Assembly: GCA_003133345.1 (NCBI GenBank)
Contig: PKXB01000070.1
Span: 10,867 to 16,464, forward strand
From: Hyphomicrobiales bacterium
Lineage (GTDB): Bacteria > Pseudomonadota > Alphaproteobacteria > Rhizobiales > Xanthobacteraceae
Reading direction: 5' to 3'
DNA: 5,598 nucleotides
Every line of letters begins with the position of its first letter. Within the stretch, counting starts at the first letter, position 1. This document shows positions 1 to 5,598 of this stretch, piece by piece. Position numbers and translations under genes: made by a program. The notes beneath the pieces are model-generated. The model was not told the origin of the DNA, searched no databases, and was given only the letters and a program-made list of their open reading frames with translations.

Positions 1-102
1 CGGCGGCCGCTGCGGCCGGCCAATGAACGCGACGACGACCCGCCAGAGGAGCAGACCCCGCCGCCGCCCGGCATGGGCAAGCTGGTCGACAAGACCGTTT
101 AG
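1..102 (+). CDS. C-terminal end of an unidentified protein (5' end outside window)
   Basis: Frame 1 is open from the first base to a TAG at 100-102 and gives 33 residues. Nearly every codon in it ends in G or C, as in the real genes here. The peptide is charged and proline-rich: a run of Asp, then Glu/Gln, then four prolines, ending in GMGKLVDKTV. This looks like a disordered C-terminal tail. No domain is visible, so I cannot name the protein. The gene converges on tadA, with 58 bases between the two stop codons, and most of that gap is a palindromic repeat. The short length leaves some chance that the open frame is accidental, but codon bias argues for a real gene end. Confidence 0.55.
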   Translation, partial: RRPLRPANERDDDPPEEQTPPPPGMGKLVDKTV

Positions 103-112
103 ATTCTTACTT

Positions 113-161
113 GCGCATGGTCTTTCCCGAAAACCGGTACCCACTTTTTGGGATCATGCGC
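113..161. repeat. Dispersed palindromic (REP-like) repeat between convergent genes
   Basis: The outer arms GCGCATG (113-119) and CATGCGC (155-161) are perfect inverted repeats. An inner stem pairs TCCCGAAAA (125-133) with TTTTTGGGA (145-153), with one G-T wobble and a CCGGTACCCAC-type loop. I recall very similar sequences (GCGCATGATC ... AACCGG ... CACTTTT ... GATCATGCGC) as high-copy intergenic elements in Bradyrhizobium and Rhodopseudomonas relatives. It sits just after the stop of the plus-strand gene and touches the last base of the tadA stop codon, so it could act as a bidirectional terminator or mRNA 3'-end stabiliser. There is no clear U-tract, so the terminator role is inference. Confidence 0.75.
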
Positions 162-601
162 TAGCGCCGCGCGGCGAAGAAGTCGCGCAGCAACCCCGCG
201 CATTCGCTTTCATTGATGCCGCCATAGACTTCCGGCCGGTGATGACAGGTGGGTTGCGAAAAGAACCGCACGCCGTTTTCCACCGCACCGCCTTTCGGAT
301 CGCCGGCACCGAAATAAAGCCGGCGGATGCGCGCGAACGACATCGCGGCGGCGCACATGGCGCAGGGCTCCAGCGTCACATAGAGATCGCAGTCGGCGAG
401 TCGCTCCGAGCCGAGCGCGGCCGCGGCCTGTCGGATCGCCAGCAGTTCGGCGTGCGCCGTGGGATCGCGATCGGCAATGGTGCGGTTGCCCGCGCGCGCG
501 ATCGCGGCGCCCTCGCGCACGATCACGCAGCCGACCGGCACCTCGCCGCGCGCTCCCGCGGCGCGGGCTTGGTCGAGGGCCATTTCCATAAATGAAGCCA
601 C
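161..601 (-). CDS. tadA: tRNA-specific adenosine deaminase TadA
   Basis: TadA is a zinc enzyme that deaminates adenosine 34 of tRNA-Arg(ACG) to inosine in the cytoplasm, letting one tRNA read several Arg codons. The 146-residue product has the whole cytidine/adenosine deaminase core: GEVPVGCVIV (19-28), the N39 region, the HAE motif (zinc ligand H50, proton shuttle E52) and PCAMC (79-83), with C80 and C83 as the other zinc ligands. The TAHAE and TLEPCAMC contexts favour TadA over cytosine or guanine deaminases. Length is normal for the family (about 145-170). The start used is GTG at 601, because a GGAAGG lies 10 bases upstream; ATG codons at residues 5 and 7 are alternatives that would leave the fold intact. 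It is transcribed divergently from rluB. The stop codon abuts a palindromic repeat. Confidence 0.95.
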   Translation of the reverse strand: MASFMEMALDQARAAGARGEVPVGCVIVREGAAIARAGNRTIADRDPTAHAELLAIRQAAAALGSERLADCDLYVTLEPCAMCAAAMSFARIRRLYFGAGDPKGGAVENGVRFFSQPTCHHRPEVYGGINESECAGLLRDFFAARR

Positions 602-611
602 GCTCGTATCG

Positions 612-617
612 CCTTCC
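612..617 (-). promoter_or_regulatory. Shine-Dalgarno site supporting the GTG start of tadA
   Basis: Read on the minus strand this is GGAAGG, ending 10 bases before the GTG at 601. The next in-frame starts, ATG at 589 and ATG at 583, would be 22 and 28 bases away, too far for normal initiation. The spacing therefore favours GTG, although 10 bases is at the long end. Confidence 0.5.
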
Positions 618-631
618 GAACTCTGCTATCA

Positions 632-666
632 GGCCGCAACCTTATTGCGGCCAACCTTATTGCGGC
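632..666. repeat. Inverted repeat plus tandem half-copy in the tadA/rluB divergent region
   Basis: GGCCGCAA (632-639) and TTGCGGCC (645-652) form a perfect 8-bp stem with a CCTTA loop. The 14-base segment AACCTTATTGCGGC occurs at 638-651 and again at 653-666, so the right arm has been duplicated with a 15-base period. The second copy ends one base before the rluB ATG. The region 602-667 must hold the start signals for both genes. I see no convincing -35/-10 pair in either direction and no Shine-Dalgarno for rluB. The structure could be a dyad operator, a 5'-UTR hairpin, or a simple tandem duplication without function. Confidence 0.6.
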
Positions 667-667
667 T

Positions 668-1621
668 ATGAGCATGTCCGACAAGAGCAATCAACAAAAT
701 CCCGGCGAACGCATCGCCAAGGTCATGGCGCGGGCGGGGCTGGCCTCGCGGCGCCAGGCCGAGGCCTGGATCGCCGCTGGGCGCGTGGCCGTCAATGGGG
801 CGGTGATTTCCTCGCCCGCGCTCAACGTGACGCCGTCCGATCGCATCGCGGTGGATGGGCAGGCGCTGCGCGCCCGCGAGCGCACGCGGCTGTTCCGCTA
901 TCACAAGCCGCGCGGCCTGGTGACCACGAATTCCGACCCGGAGGGACGGCCGACCATCTTCGCCGCGCTGCCCAAGGATCTGCCGCGGCTGGTCAGCATC
1001 GGCCGGCTCGACATCAACACCGAAGGGCTGCTGTTGCTCACCAATGACGGCGGTTTGGCGCGCGTGCTCGAACTGCCGGCGACCGGCTGGCTGCGGCGCT
1101 ATCGCGTGCGCGCTTTGGGGCGCGTGATGCAGCCTGCGCTCGACCGGCTGCGCTCCGGCATCACGGTCGCGGGCGTGCATTATGGGCCGATCGAAGCGAC
1201 GCTCGACCGCGAACAGGGCGCCAATGTCTGGCTCACCATCGGCATCCGCGAAGGCAAGAACCGCGAGGTGCGCAAGGTGCTGGAGACGCTCGACCTCAAG
1301 GTGAACCGGCTCATCCGCGTGGCGTTCGGGCCGTTCGAGCTGGGCGATCTCGATGAGGGCGAGGTTAAGGAGATCGAGTCGCAGGCGCTACGCACCGAAC
1401 TCGGCGAGAAGATCGTAGCCGAGGCCGGCGCCGATTTTGAAGCGCCGCTGGTCGATCATACGGCGGAACCGGTCGCTCCCCGTCACCCTGAGGCGCGCGC
1501 GCAACGCGCCTTGAAGGATAACGAATCGACACCGCGGCGCGAGCATCCGAACGACAAGAAAAAACAACCGCGCCGCGACCGCACCGGCGGGCCGCGGCCG
1601 AAATATCCGAGACAAAAATAA
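668..1621 (+). CDS. rluB: 23S rRNA pseudouridine(2605) synthase RluB
   Basis: This RsuA/RluB-family enzyme converts a 23S rRNA uridine near the peptidyl transferase centre (U2605 in E. coli) to pseudouridine. The 317-residue product has an N-terminal S4 RNA-binding domain (about 14-60: RIAKVMARAGLASRRQAEAW), a KPRG motif (80-83), the catalytic motif GRLDINTEGLLLLTNDG (112-128, catalytic Asp D115) and the C-terminal family block NREVRKVLE ... RVAFGPFELG. Beyond about residue 255 comes a low-complexity tail rich in Lys, Arg and Pro, typical of alphaproteobacterial members. Part of this tail (272-285) is encoded by a palindromic repeat. The start is ATG 668; ATG 674 (residue 3) is equally possible because neither has a Shine-Dalgarno. 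Its TAA overlaps the rsmD ATG by one base, so the two are co-transcribed. RluE/RluF or RsuA are less likely given the long tail and the neighbourhood. Confidence 0.93.
   Translation: MSMSDKSNQQNPGERIAKVMARAGLASRRQAEAWIAAGRVAVNGAVISSPALNVTPSDRIAVDGQALRARERTRLFRYHKPRGLVTTNSDPEGRPTIFAALPKDLPRLVSIGRLDINTEGLLLLTNDGGLARVLELPATGWLRRYRVRALGRVMQPALDRLRSGITVAGVHYGPIEATLDREQGANVWLTIGIREGKNREVRKVLETLDLKVNRLIRVAFGPFELGDLDEGEVKEIESQALRTELGEKIVAEAGADFEAPLVDHTAEPVAPRHPEARAQRALKDNESTPRREHPNDKKKQPRRDRTGGPRPKYPRQK
1481..1522. repeat. Palindromic repeat lying in frame inside the rluB coding tail
   Basis: AGGCGCG (1491-1497) pairs perfectly with CGCGCCT (1505-1511) around a CGCGCAA loop, and CCT (1487-1489) pairs with AGG (1515-1517) outside it. 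The flanks GTCACCCTGAGG and CTTGAAGGAT resemble a dispersed palindrome I recall from Bradyrhizobiaceae-type genomes (CACCCTGAGG ... CCTCGAAGGGTGA), usually found between genes. Here it is read in the rluB frame as RHPEARAQRALKDN. The right arm is degenerate (TTGAAGGATAA against the usual CTCGAAGGGTGA), which suggests age or selection to keep the frame open. The exact borders are approximate. Confidence 0.6.
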
Positions 1622-2175
1622 TGCGCGTGGTCGGCGGCAGATTGCGCTCGCGCCCGATCGCCGGGCCGAAGTCGGACGCGCTGCGCCCGACCGCCGATCG
1701 CCTGCGCGAGGCGCTGTTCAATATCCTGATGCACGCCTACGGCGACCCGGTGAGCGGCGCGCGCGTGCTCGACCTGTTCGCCGGTACCGGCGCGCTCGGC
1801 ATCGAAGCGATCTCGCGCGGCGCGGCTTACGCGCTGTTCGTCGACGACGGCGTGCAGGCGCGCGCGCTGCTGCGCGACAACACCGAGCAGCTCGGGCTGG
1901 GCGGCGTCACCCGCATTTTCCGGCGCGATGCCAGCAAGCTCGGTCCCGCGCATCCGCTCGAGCCGTTCACGCTGGCGTTCCTCGATCCGCCCTACCGCAA
2001 GGGCCTCGCCGAAAAGGCGCTTGCCGCCGCGCGCGAGGGCGGCTGGCTGACGGGGGGCGCGCTGGTCGTGGTGGAGGAAGCGGCGGATGCCGGGTTCAAA
2101 GCGCCGGAAGGTTACGAGGAATTGGAACGGCGCAAATACGACGACACCGAATTGATATTTCTACGCCATCCCTGA
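1621..2175 (+). CDS. rsmD: 16S rRNA (guanine(966)-N2)-methyltransferase RsmD
   Basis: RsmD uses S-adenosylmethionine to methylate N2 of G966 of 16S rRNA in the small-subunit head, close to the P-site tRNA. The 184-residue product starts MRVVGGRLRSRPI, the usual beta-hairpin of the family, followed by LRPTADRLREALFNIL (21-36). The SAM-binding motif I is DLFAGTGALGIEA (51-63), the ribose-contacting acidic pair is near D75-D76, and the N2-guanine methylase motif LDPPY is at 121-125. Length matches the family. The ATG shares its A with the last base of the rluB TAA, so translation is probably coupled to rluB, and no separate promoter is needed. Its stop is three bases from the mutL stop on the other strand. 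Confidence 0.95.
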   Translation: MRVVGGRLRSRPIAGPKSDALRPTADRLREALFNILMHAYGDPVSGARVLDLFAGTGALGIEAISRGAAYALFVDDGVQARALLRDNTEQLGLGGVTRIFRRDASKLGPAHPLEPFTLAFLDPPYRKGLAEKALAAAREGGWLTGGALVVVEEAADAGFKAPEGYEELERRKYDDTELIFLRHP

Positions 2176-2178
2176 GCG

Positions 2179-3978
2179 TCACCTTCTCCCGAACAGCCGC
2201 TCAATATCGGTGAGCTTCAATTCGACATAAGTCGGACGGCCGTGGTTGCACTGGCCGGAATTGGGCACGTCTTCCATCTCGCGCAACAGCGCGTTCATTT
2301 CCTCCGGCTTGAGACGACGGCCGGCGCGCACCGAACCGTGGCAAGCCATGGTGGCCGACACGTGCAACAGCCGGCGCTCCAAGGGCAGCGAGTCGTCCCA
2401 TTCCGCCATGTGCTCGGCGAGATCGCGCAGCAGGCCCATGACGTCGATCTCGCCCAGCATCGCGGGCGTCTCGCGCACCGCCACCGCGCCCGGCCCGAAG
2501 GCTTCGATGGCCAGACCGAAGCGCGCCAGTTCGCCGGCGCGCGCAACCAATCGCGCAGCGTCGGCCTCGTCGAGTTCGACGATCTCCGGGATCAGCAGGA
2601 TTTGCCGCGCCATGCCGGCCTTGCCGATCGCCGCCTTCATGCGCTCGTAAACGATGCGCTCGTGCGCGGCGTGCTGATCGACGATGATGAGCCCGTCGCG
2701 GGTCTGCGACACGATGTAGGTCTCGTGCACCTGCGCGCGCGCCGCCCCGAGCGGGCGCTCGATCAGCTCGGCCGCCGGCTCGAAGCTTTCGACGCGGGCA
2801 TCGGCGGATGGCTCGCCCACCTCGAAGGCGGCTTGCGCGGCTTCCACGAAACCGAGCGCGGTGGCGCTGCGCGCGGAGCCGAAACCGGGCGGCCGCGCCG
2901 GCGAGCGCCGCCATTCGTAGGCGCCGCGCCGCGCCGTCGCCAGCGGACGAAAGGCAGCGATGGTGGCGCTGCCGCCGGTCGAGGCCGCGCGCTGGCCCTC
3001 GCGCGCCAGCGCATCCTTAAGCGCGCGCACGATCAAGCCGCGCACCAGGCCGCCGTCGCGGAAACGCACTTCGGTCTTGGCCGGATGCACGTTGACGTCG
3101 ACCTCGCGCGATTGAAGCGTGACGAACAGAGCGAGCAGGGGGTGGCGGTCGCGCGGCAGATAATCGGCGTAAGCGCCGCGCACCGCGCCGACCAGCAGCT
3201 TGTCGCGCACCGGGCGGCCGTTGACGAACAGATATTGCCCGAGCGTGTTGGCGCGCGACAGCGTCGGCAGCCCGGCGAAGCCTTCGACGCGCACGCCCTC
3301 GCGCTCGGCATCGATCGCGATGGCGTTGGCGCGGAAGTCCGACCCGAGCACGTCGCCTAGGCGGCCAAGCTCGTCATTGGCTGCGGCCCAGGTGACGGGC
3401 GCGCGCTCCTCGCCGGCCAGCGTGAACGCAACATCCGGCCGGCTCATGGCGAGGCGCCGCACCACCTCGCGCACGGCCTCCGCCTCGCTGCGGTCGGTCT
3501 TGAGGAATTTCAGCCGCGCCGGCGTGGCGTAAAAAAGATCGCGCACCTCGACGCTGGTGCCCTGGCTCAGCGCCGCCGGCTTCACGTCCGATTTCTCGCC
3601 GGCATCGACGGTGATCGTCCATGCATGCGGCTCAGCTTTATGGCGCGTGGTGATCGTCAAGCGCGCCACCGCGCCGATCGACGGCAATGCCTCACCGCGA
3701 AAGCCGAGCGTGTCGATGGCCAGCAGATCGTCGCCAGCGAGCTTAGAGGTGGCGTGACGATCGACCGCCAGCGCCAGATCGACGCGCGGCATGCCCTCGC
3801 CGTCGTCGCTGACGCGGATCAGTCTTCGGCCGCCGCCGTCGGTGAGCACGTCGATGCGGCGCGCGCCGGCGTCGAGGGCATTCTCAACCAATTCTTTGAC
3901 GACGCTCGCCGGCCGCTCGACCACCTCCCCGGCGGCGATGCGGTTGACGATGGCCTCGGACAGTTGGCGGACGGGCAT
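2179..3978 (-). CDS. mutL: DNA mismatch repair protein MutL, endonuclease type
   Basis: MutL links MutS mismatch recognition to strand nicking and excision. The 599-residue product has the GHKL ATPase domain: [27 protein letters not shown] (12-38, with general base E29 and Mg-binding N33), DDGEGM (58-63), RHATSK (74-79), GFRGEAL (92-98), and [11 protein letters not shown] with lysine K301. A Pro/Ala-rich linker (about 330-410) joins it to the dimerisation domain. That domain has the metal-binding endonuclease motif [12 protein letters not shown] (434-445, matching DQHA-x2-E-x4-E), ACHGSVR (545-551), CNHGRP (577-582), and a probable sliding-clamp motif QILLIP (459-464). The protein therefore probably nicks DNA itself and needs no MutH. 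ATG 3978 is chosen because it gives the standard N-terminus; the upstream Shine-Dalgarno is weak. arfB and pgi lie upstream on the same strand; no mutS is visible. Confidence 0.97.
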   Translation of the reverse strand: MPVRQLSEAIVNRIAAGEVVERPASVVKELVENALDAGARRIDVLTDGGGRRLIRVSDDGEGMPRVDLALAVDRHATSKLAGDDLLAIDTLGFRGEALPSIGAVARLTITTRHKAEPHAWTITVDAGEKSDVKPAALSQGTSVEVRDLFYATPARLKFLKTDRSEAEAVREVVRRLAMSRPDVAFTLAGEERAPVTWAAANDELGRLGDVLGSDFRANAIAIDAEREGVRVEGFAGLPTLSRANTLGQYLFVNGRPVRDKLLVGAVRGAYADYLPRDRHPLLALFVTLQSREVDVNVHPAKTEVRFRDGGLVRGLIVRALKDALAREGQRAASTGGSATIAAFRPLATARRGAYEWRRSPARPPGFGSARSATALGFVEAAQAAFEVGEPSADARVESFEPAAELIERPLGAARAQVHETYIVSQTRDGLIIVDQHAAHERIVYERMKAAIGKAGMARQILLIPEIVELDEADAARLVARAGELARFGLAIEAFGPGAVAVRETPAMLGEIDVMGLLRDLAEHMAEWDDSLPLERRLLHVSATMACHGSVRAGRRLKPEEMNALLREMEDVPNSGQCNHGRPTYVELKLTDIERLFGRR

Positions 3979-4042
3979 GAAATGCGCCTGATTCGGATTG
4001 GCCCCGACCTTAACGGCGCGATGCGGCGCCCGCGAGGCAAAG

Positions 4043-4059
4043 GCGGGAGCTACCCCCGC
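4043..4059 (-). terminator. GC-rich hairpin directly after arfB, possible weak terminator or attenuator
   Basis: GCGGG (4043-4047) pairs with CCCGC (4055-4059), with one A-C mismatch and one more G-C pair closing a three-base CTA loop. On the minus strand the hairpin begins at the last base of the arfB TAG. It is followed by CTTTGCC, which is a poor U-tract. The 80-base gap to mutL (3979-4058) shows nothing else I can support, and no clear promoter. Partial read-through from arfB into mutL is the simplest reading. Confidence 0.3.
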
Positions 4060-4484
4060 TATTCAATCGACGGCTTGCCGTGGCGCAGGCTTTTGATGCC
4101 GGAGCGGTGCTTTTTGGCCTCCAGGCGCTTGCGGCGCGAGGCCTTGGGCGGCTTAGTGGCGCGGCGCGGCACCGGCCGCACTGCCGCCTGGCGGATCAGG
4201 TCGAACAGCCGCTCGCGCGCATCGGCGCGGTTGCGCTCCTGGGCGCGGTGCGATTGGGCGATGATGACGATGACGCCATCCTTGGTCAGCCGCTTGCCAG
4301 CGAGCCGCATCAGCCGCACGGCGACGTCATTGGGCAGCGACGGTGTTTGCCGCACGTCGAAGCGCAGTTGCACCGCCGACGACACCTTGTTGACGTTCTG
4401 CCCGCCCGGCCCGGACGAGCGCACGAACGTCTCCGACAATTCGGAGTCGTCGATCGAGATGGTGTCGGTGACGCGGAGGAGCAT
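4059..4484 (-). CDS. arfB: Peptidyl-tRNA hydrolase ArfB (ribosome rescue factor, YaeJ family)
   Basis: ArfB releases nascent peptides from ribosomes stalled on truncated mRNA, as a backup to tmRNA. The 141-residue product has the class-I release factor catalytic loop [21 protein letters not shown] (23-43, GGQ at 27-29) without the codon-recognition domains of RF1/RF2. The basic tail (about 104-141, with [25 protein letters not shown] at its core) matches the family's C-terminal extension, known to enter the empty mRNA channel as a sensor. ATG 4484 places GGQ almost exactly as in E. coli YaeJ, so the start is well supported by homology, yet no Shine-Dalgarno precedes it. An in-frame UGA lies eight codons upstream, ending a 13-residue ORF that has a strong Shine-Dalgarno. 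pgi lies upstream beyond a dyad repeat and mutL downstream. Confidence 0.95.
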   Translation of the reverse strand: MLLRVTDTISIDDSELSETFVRSSGPGGQNVNKVSSAVQLRFDVRQTPSLPNDVAVRLMRLAGKRLTKDGVIVIIAQSHRAQERNRADARERLFDLIRQAAVRPVPRRATKPPKASRRKRLEAKKHRSGIKSLRHGKPSIE

Positions 4485-4505
4485 GGCGCAGCCGACTCTA
4501 GCGTT

Positions 4506-4547
4506 TCATCGCCGGGCTTGTCCCGGCGATCTCGCTTTGGAAGGCAT
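4506..4547 (-). other. 13-codon ORF with strong Shine-Dalgarno upstream of arfB (possible leader)
   Basis: On the minus strand AAGGAGG is followed, after five bases, by ATG at 4547 and the peptide MPSKARSPGQARR, ending in TGA at 4508-4506. The stop is 21 bases before the arfB ATG and in the same frame. The ORF lies wholly inside the 85-bp dyad element, so most of its sequence is fixed by the repeat, and the peptide itself is unlikely to have a conserved function. If translated, it could bring ribosomes to arfB, which has no Shine-Dalgarno of its own. I regard it as a candidate only; chance is a serious alternative. Confidence 0.25.
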
Positions 4548-4552
4548 GGTGC

Positions 4553-4559
4553 CCTCCTT
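4553..4559 (-). promoter_or_regulatory. Near-perfect Shine-Dalgarno (AAGGAGG) inside the pgi-arfB dyad
   Basis: The reverse complement of CCTCCTT reads AAGGAGG, five bases from ATG 4547. It is the best anti-16S match I noticed in the window and does not serve any of the recognised genes directly. It lies in the arm of the dyad's central hairpin, so folding could hide it. Confidence 0.35.
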
Positions 4560-4602
4560 ATCGGGATGGCCGGGACAAGCCCGGCCATGACAAAAGCAGC
4601 GG

Positions 4603-5598
4603 CTACGCGCCCAACAAATACTTCTTCGCCAGCACCTTGCCCTCTTCCACCGCCGGCTGGTCGAAGGCGTCGACGCCCAATAGATGCGCGGCGATGATGG
4701 TCTCCAGCATGAAATGCATCAGCAGCTCGCCGAGCGTTTCTTCGTTCAATTGCGGCAGATGAATGGTGCGCACCGGGCAGCCGTTTTTCACCAAAGTTTC
4801 GGCGGTGGCGCGGCCTTCCGCCGCCACCAAGTCGCCGATTGTTTTGCCACCGAAAGCGGGCTCGCCCGCGAGCTTGGCAAGTTCGGCATCCATGCGAGGC
4901 CCACGCCCTGTGCCGGCGACGGTGACAACGGTGAATAATTTGTCGCGCGGCCCGCCGATGAACAGTTGCACCTGGCTGTGCTGATCGACCGGCCCGAGCG
5001 CCGCCACCGGCGTGGTGCCCTTGCCGTTCTTGCCGAGGCTCTCGGCCCAGAGCTGCACGTACCAGTGCGTGAAGCGCTCCAGCCGGTCGGCATAGGCCAT
5101 CAGCACGCTGATGCTCTTGCCCTTGCTCTCGGCCAGCGCCACGGCAAGCGCGGCGCCGAGCGCGGCCGGCACTTGCGCGGCCGGCTTTTTCGCCAGCACC
5201 GGCGCCAGCGCTAAGCCCGCGCCTTCGCGCACCGCCGCGATATCGAGATCGAGCATTGCCGCCGGCAACAGTCCGACATTGCTGAGCACCGAAAAGCGCC
5301 CGCCGATGCCGGTGTGATGATCGAGGATCGGCACATGATGCGCGGCGAGCAGCTCACGCAGCCCGTTGGTCTTGCCCGGCAACGCCTTTTCGGTGAGACC
5401 GAGGAAAATATCGGGGATGCGCGTCTCCAGCCCTTCCGCCTTCACCGCCGTGAGCGCGGCGATGGTCTGCATCAACGTCTCGGCGGTGCCGCCGGATTTG
5501 GAGATGGCGACGAAACGCGTCGTCGTGTGCGGTAGCTTGCCGAGCAGCGCGCCATAGGTTTCCGGATCGAGATTATCCATGAAATGCAGGCGCGGGGC
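4603..5598 (-). CDS. pgi: Glucose-6-phosphate isomerase, C-terminal part (5' end outside window)
   Basis: Pgi interconverts glucose 6-phosphate and fructose 6-phosphate in the cytoplasm, feeding glycolysis, gluconeogenesis or the Entner-Doudoroff pathway. The frame is open through the window end, giving 331 visible residues; the Met at residue 7 (5580) is internal, within the stretch RLHFMDNLDPET. Visible features in order are the sugar-phosphate-binding motif SKSGGTAET (33-41), GGRFSVLSNVGLLPAA (from 99), TPVAALGPVDQHSQVQLF (DQHSQ at 205-209) and the C-terminal GVDAFDQPAVEEGK (308-321). The DQHSQ form resembles the shorter Gram-positive/alphaproteobacterial type rather than E. coli Pgi. About 200 N-terminal residues are probably missing. 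The stop is TAG at 4605-4603, followed by the dyad element and then arfB on the same strand. Confidence 0.96.
   Translation of the reverse strand, partial: APRLHFMDNLDPETYGALLGKLPHTTTRFVAISKSGGTAETLMQTIAALTAVKAEGLETRIPDIFLGLTEKALPGKTNGLRELLAAHHVPILDHHTGIGGRFSVLSNVGLLPAAMLDLDIAAVREGAGLALAPVLAKKPAAQVPAALGAALAVALAESKGKSISVLMAYADRLERFTHWYVQLWAESLGKNGKGTTPVAALGPVDQHSQVQLFIGGPRDKLFTVVTVAGTGRGPRMDAELAKLAGEPAFGGKTIGDLVAAEGRATAETLVKNGCPVRTIHLPQLNEETLGELLMHFMLETIIAAHLLGVDAFDQPAVEEGKVLAKKYLLGA

Larger units (their letters stand above)
4506..4590. repeat. 85-bp dyad-symmetric element (two REP-like hairpins in inverted orientation)
   Basis: Hairpin A has arms ATCGCCGGG (4508-4516) and CCCGGCGAT (4522-4530) with loop CTTGT. 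Hairpin B has arms ATGGCCGGG (4566-4574) and CCCGGCCAT (4580-4588) with loop ACAAG. Their 17-base cores (4511-4527 and 4569-4585) are exact reverse complements. A central imperfect hairpin pairs 4539-4546 with 4550-4557. All three share one axis at base 4548, so the element can fold as one long hairpin (35 of 41 positions pair, counting one G-U) or as three adjacent hairpins. The GCCGGGCTTGTCCCGGC core is familiar to me from Bradyrhizobium-type genomes as a dispersed repeat. It follows the pgi stop by 12 bases and may end or stabilise the pgi transcript. Confidence 0.8.

Noticed and set aside
23..595. Plus-strand 190-codon open frame over tadA
   Set aside because: It is antisense to TadA, which has all its catalytic motifs, and it runs through the intergenic palindrome.
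629..1180. Minus-strand 183-codon open frame over rluB
   Set aside because: It is a shadow of the rluB frame caused by high GC; no motif and no ribosome-binding site were seen.
2242..3360. Plus-strand 372-codon open frame antisense to mutL
   Set aside because: It is complementary to a motif-complete MutL. Long antisense open frames are common in high-GC DNA, and its translation shows no domain and is rich in Arg/Ala/His.
4310..4588. Minus-strand 92-codon ORF beginning MAGLVPAIPI
   Set aside because: The opening peptide is the translation of the REP-like repeat core, a familiar spurious start in Bradyrhizobium-type annotations; the rest is arfB read out of frame.
3625..4590. Plus-strand 321-codon open frame covering the start of mutL and all of arfB in antisense
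   Set aside because: It runs across two real genes and their spacer, with no recognisable motif and a low-complexity composition.
4485..4602. Possible small structured RNA gene between pgi and arfB
   Set aside because: The strong folding is explained by the dyad repeat. No promoter was seen and the core resembles a dispersed repeat, so it is annotated as a repeat only.
1..5598. A new defence, mobile or biosynthetic system
   Set aside because: Every long coding region is a recognisable housekeeping gene apart from the 33-residue fragment at the left edge, and I saw no transposase, integrase, CRISPR array or clustered unknown genes.

Overview
The window looks like a chromosomal housekeeping stretch from a high-GC alphaproteobacterium, most likely Hyphomicrobiales (Bradyrhizobium / Rhodopseudomonas / Pseudolabrys-like). 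Three things point there: strong G/C preference at third codon positions, the gene set itself (tadA, rluB, rsmD, mutL, arfB, pgi), and three kinds of short palindromic repeat that I recall as dispersed in genomes of this group. The placement comes from memory and pattern, not a search.

Layout. Bases 1-102 hold the end of a plus-strand gene of unknown function. It converges on tadA (161-601, minus), and a palindromic repeat fills the gap. A 66-bp divergent intergenic region (602-667) carries an inverted repeat followed by a tandem copy of one arm. It separates tadA from the plus-strand pair rluB (668-1621) and rsmD (1621-2175), which overlap by one base. rsmD converges on mutL (2179-3978, minus), with only three bases between the two stop codons. 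Upstream of mutL on the same strand are arfB (4059-4484) and the C-terminal two thirds or so of pgi (4603-5598, cut by the window end). An 85-bp dyad-symmetric element separates pgi from arfB.

How the genes relate. Four of the six identifiable genes act on the translation apparatus: TadA edits the tRNA wobble base, RluB modifies 23S rRNA, RsmD methylates 16S rRNA and ArfB rescues stalled ribosomes. MutL serves mismatch repair and keeps the endonuclease motifs expected in bacteria without MutH. Pgi belongs to central carbon metabolism. All six look intact or cut only by the window edge.

I see no phage, insertion sequence, CRISPR array, toxin-antitoxin pair or defence system, and no credible new multi-gene system. 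What deserves a second look is the repeat content: a palindrome lying in frame inside the rluB coding tail, the 85-bp dyad between pgi and arfB, and, inside that dyad, an excellent Shine-Dalgarno sequence driving a 13-codon ORF that is in frame with arfB across one UGA stop.
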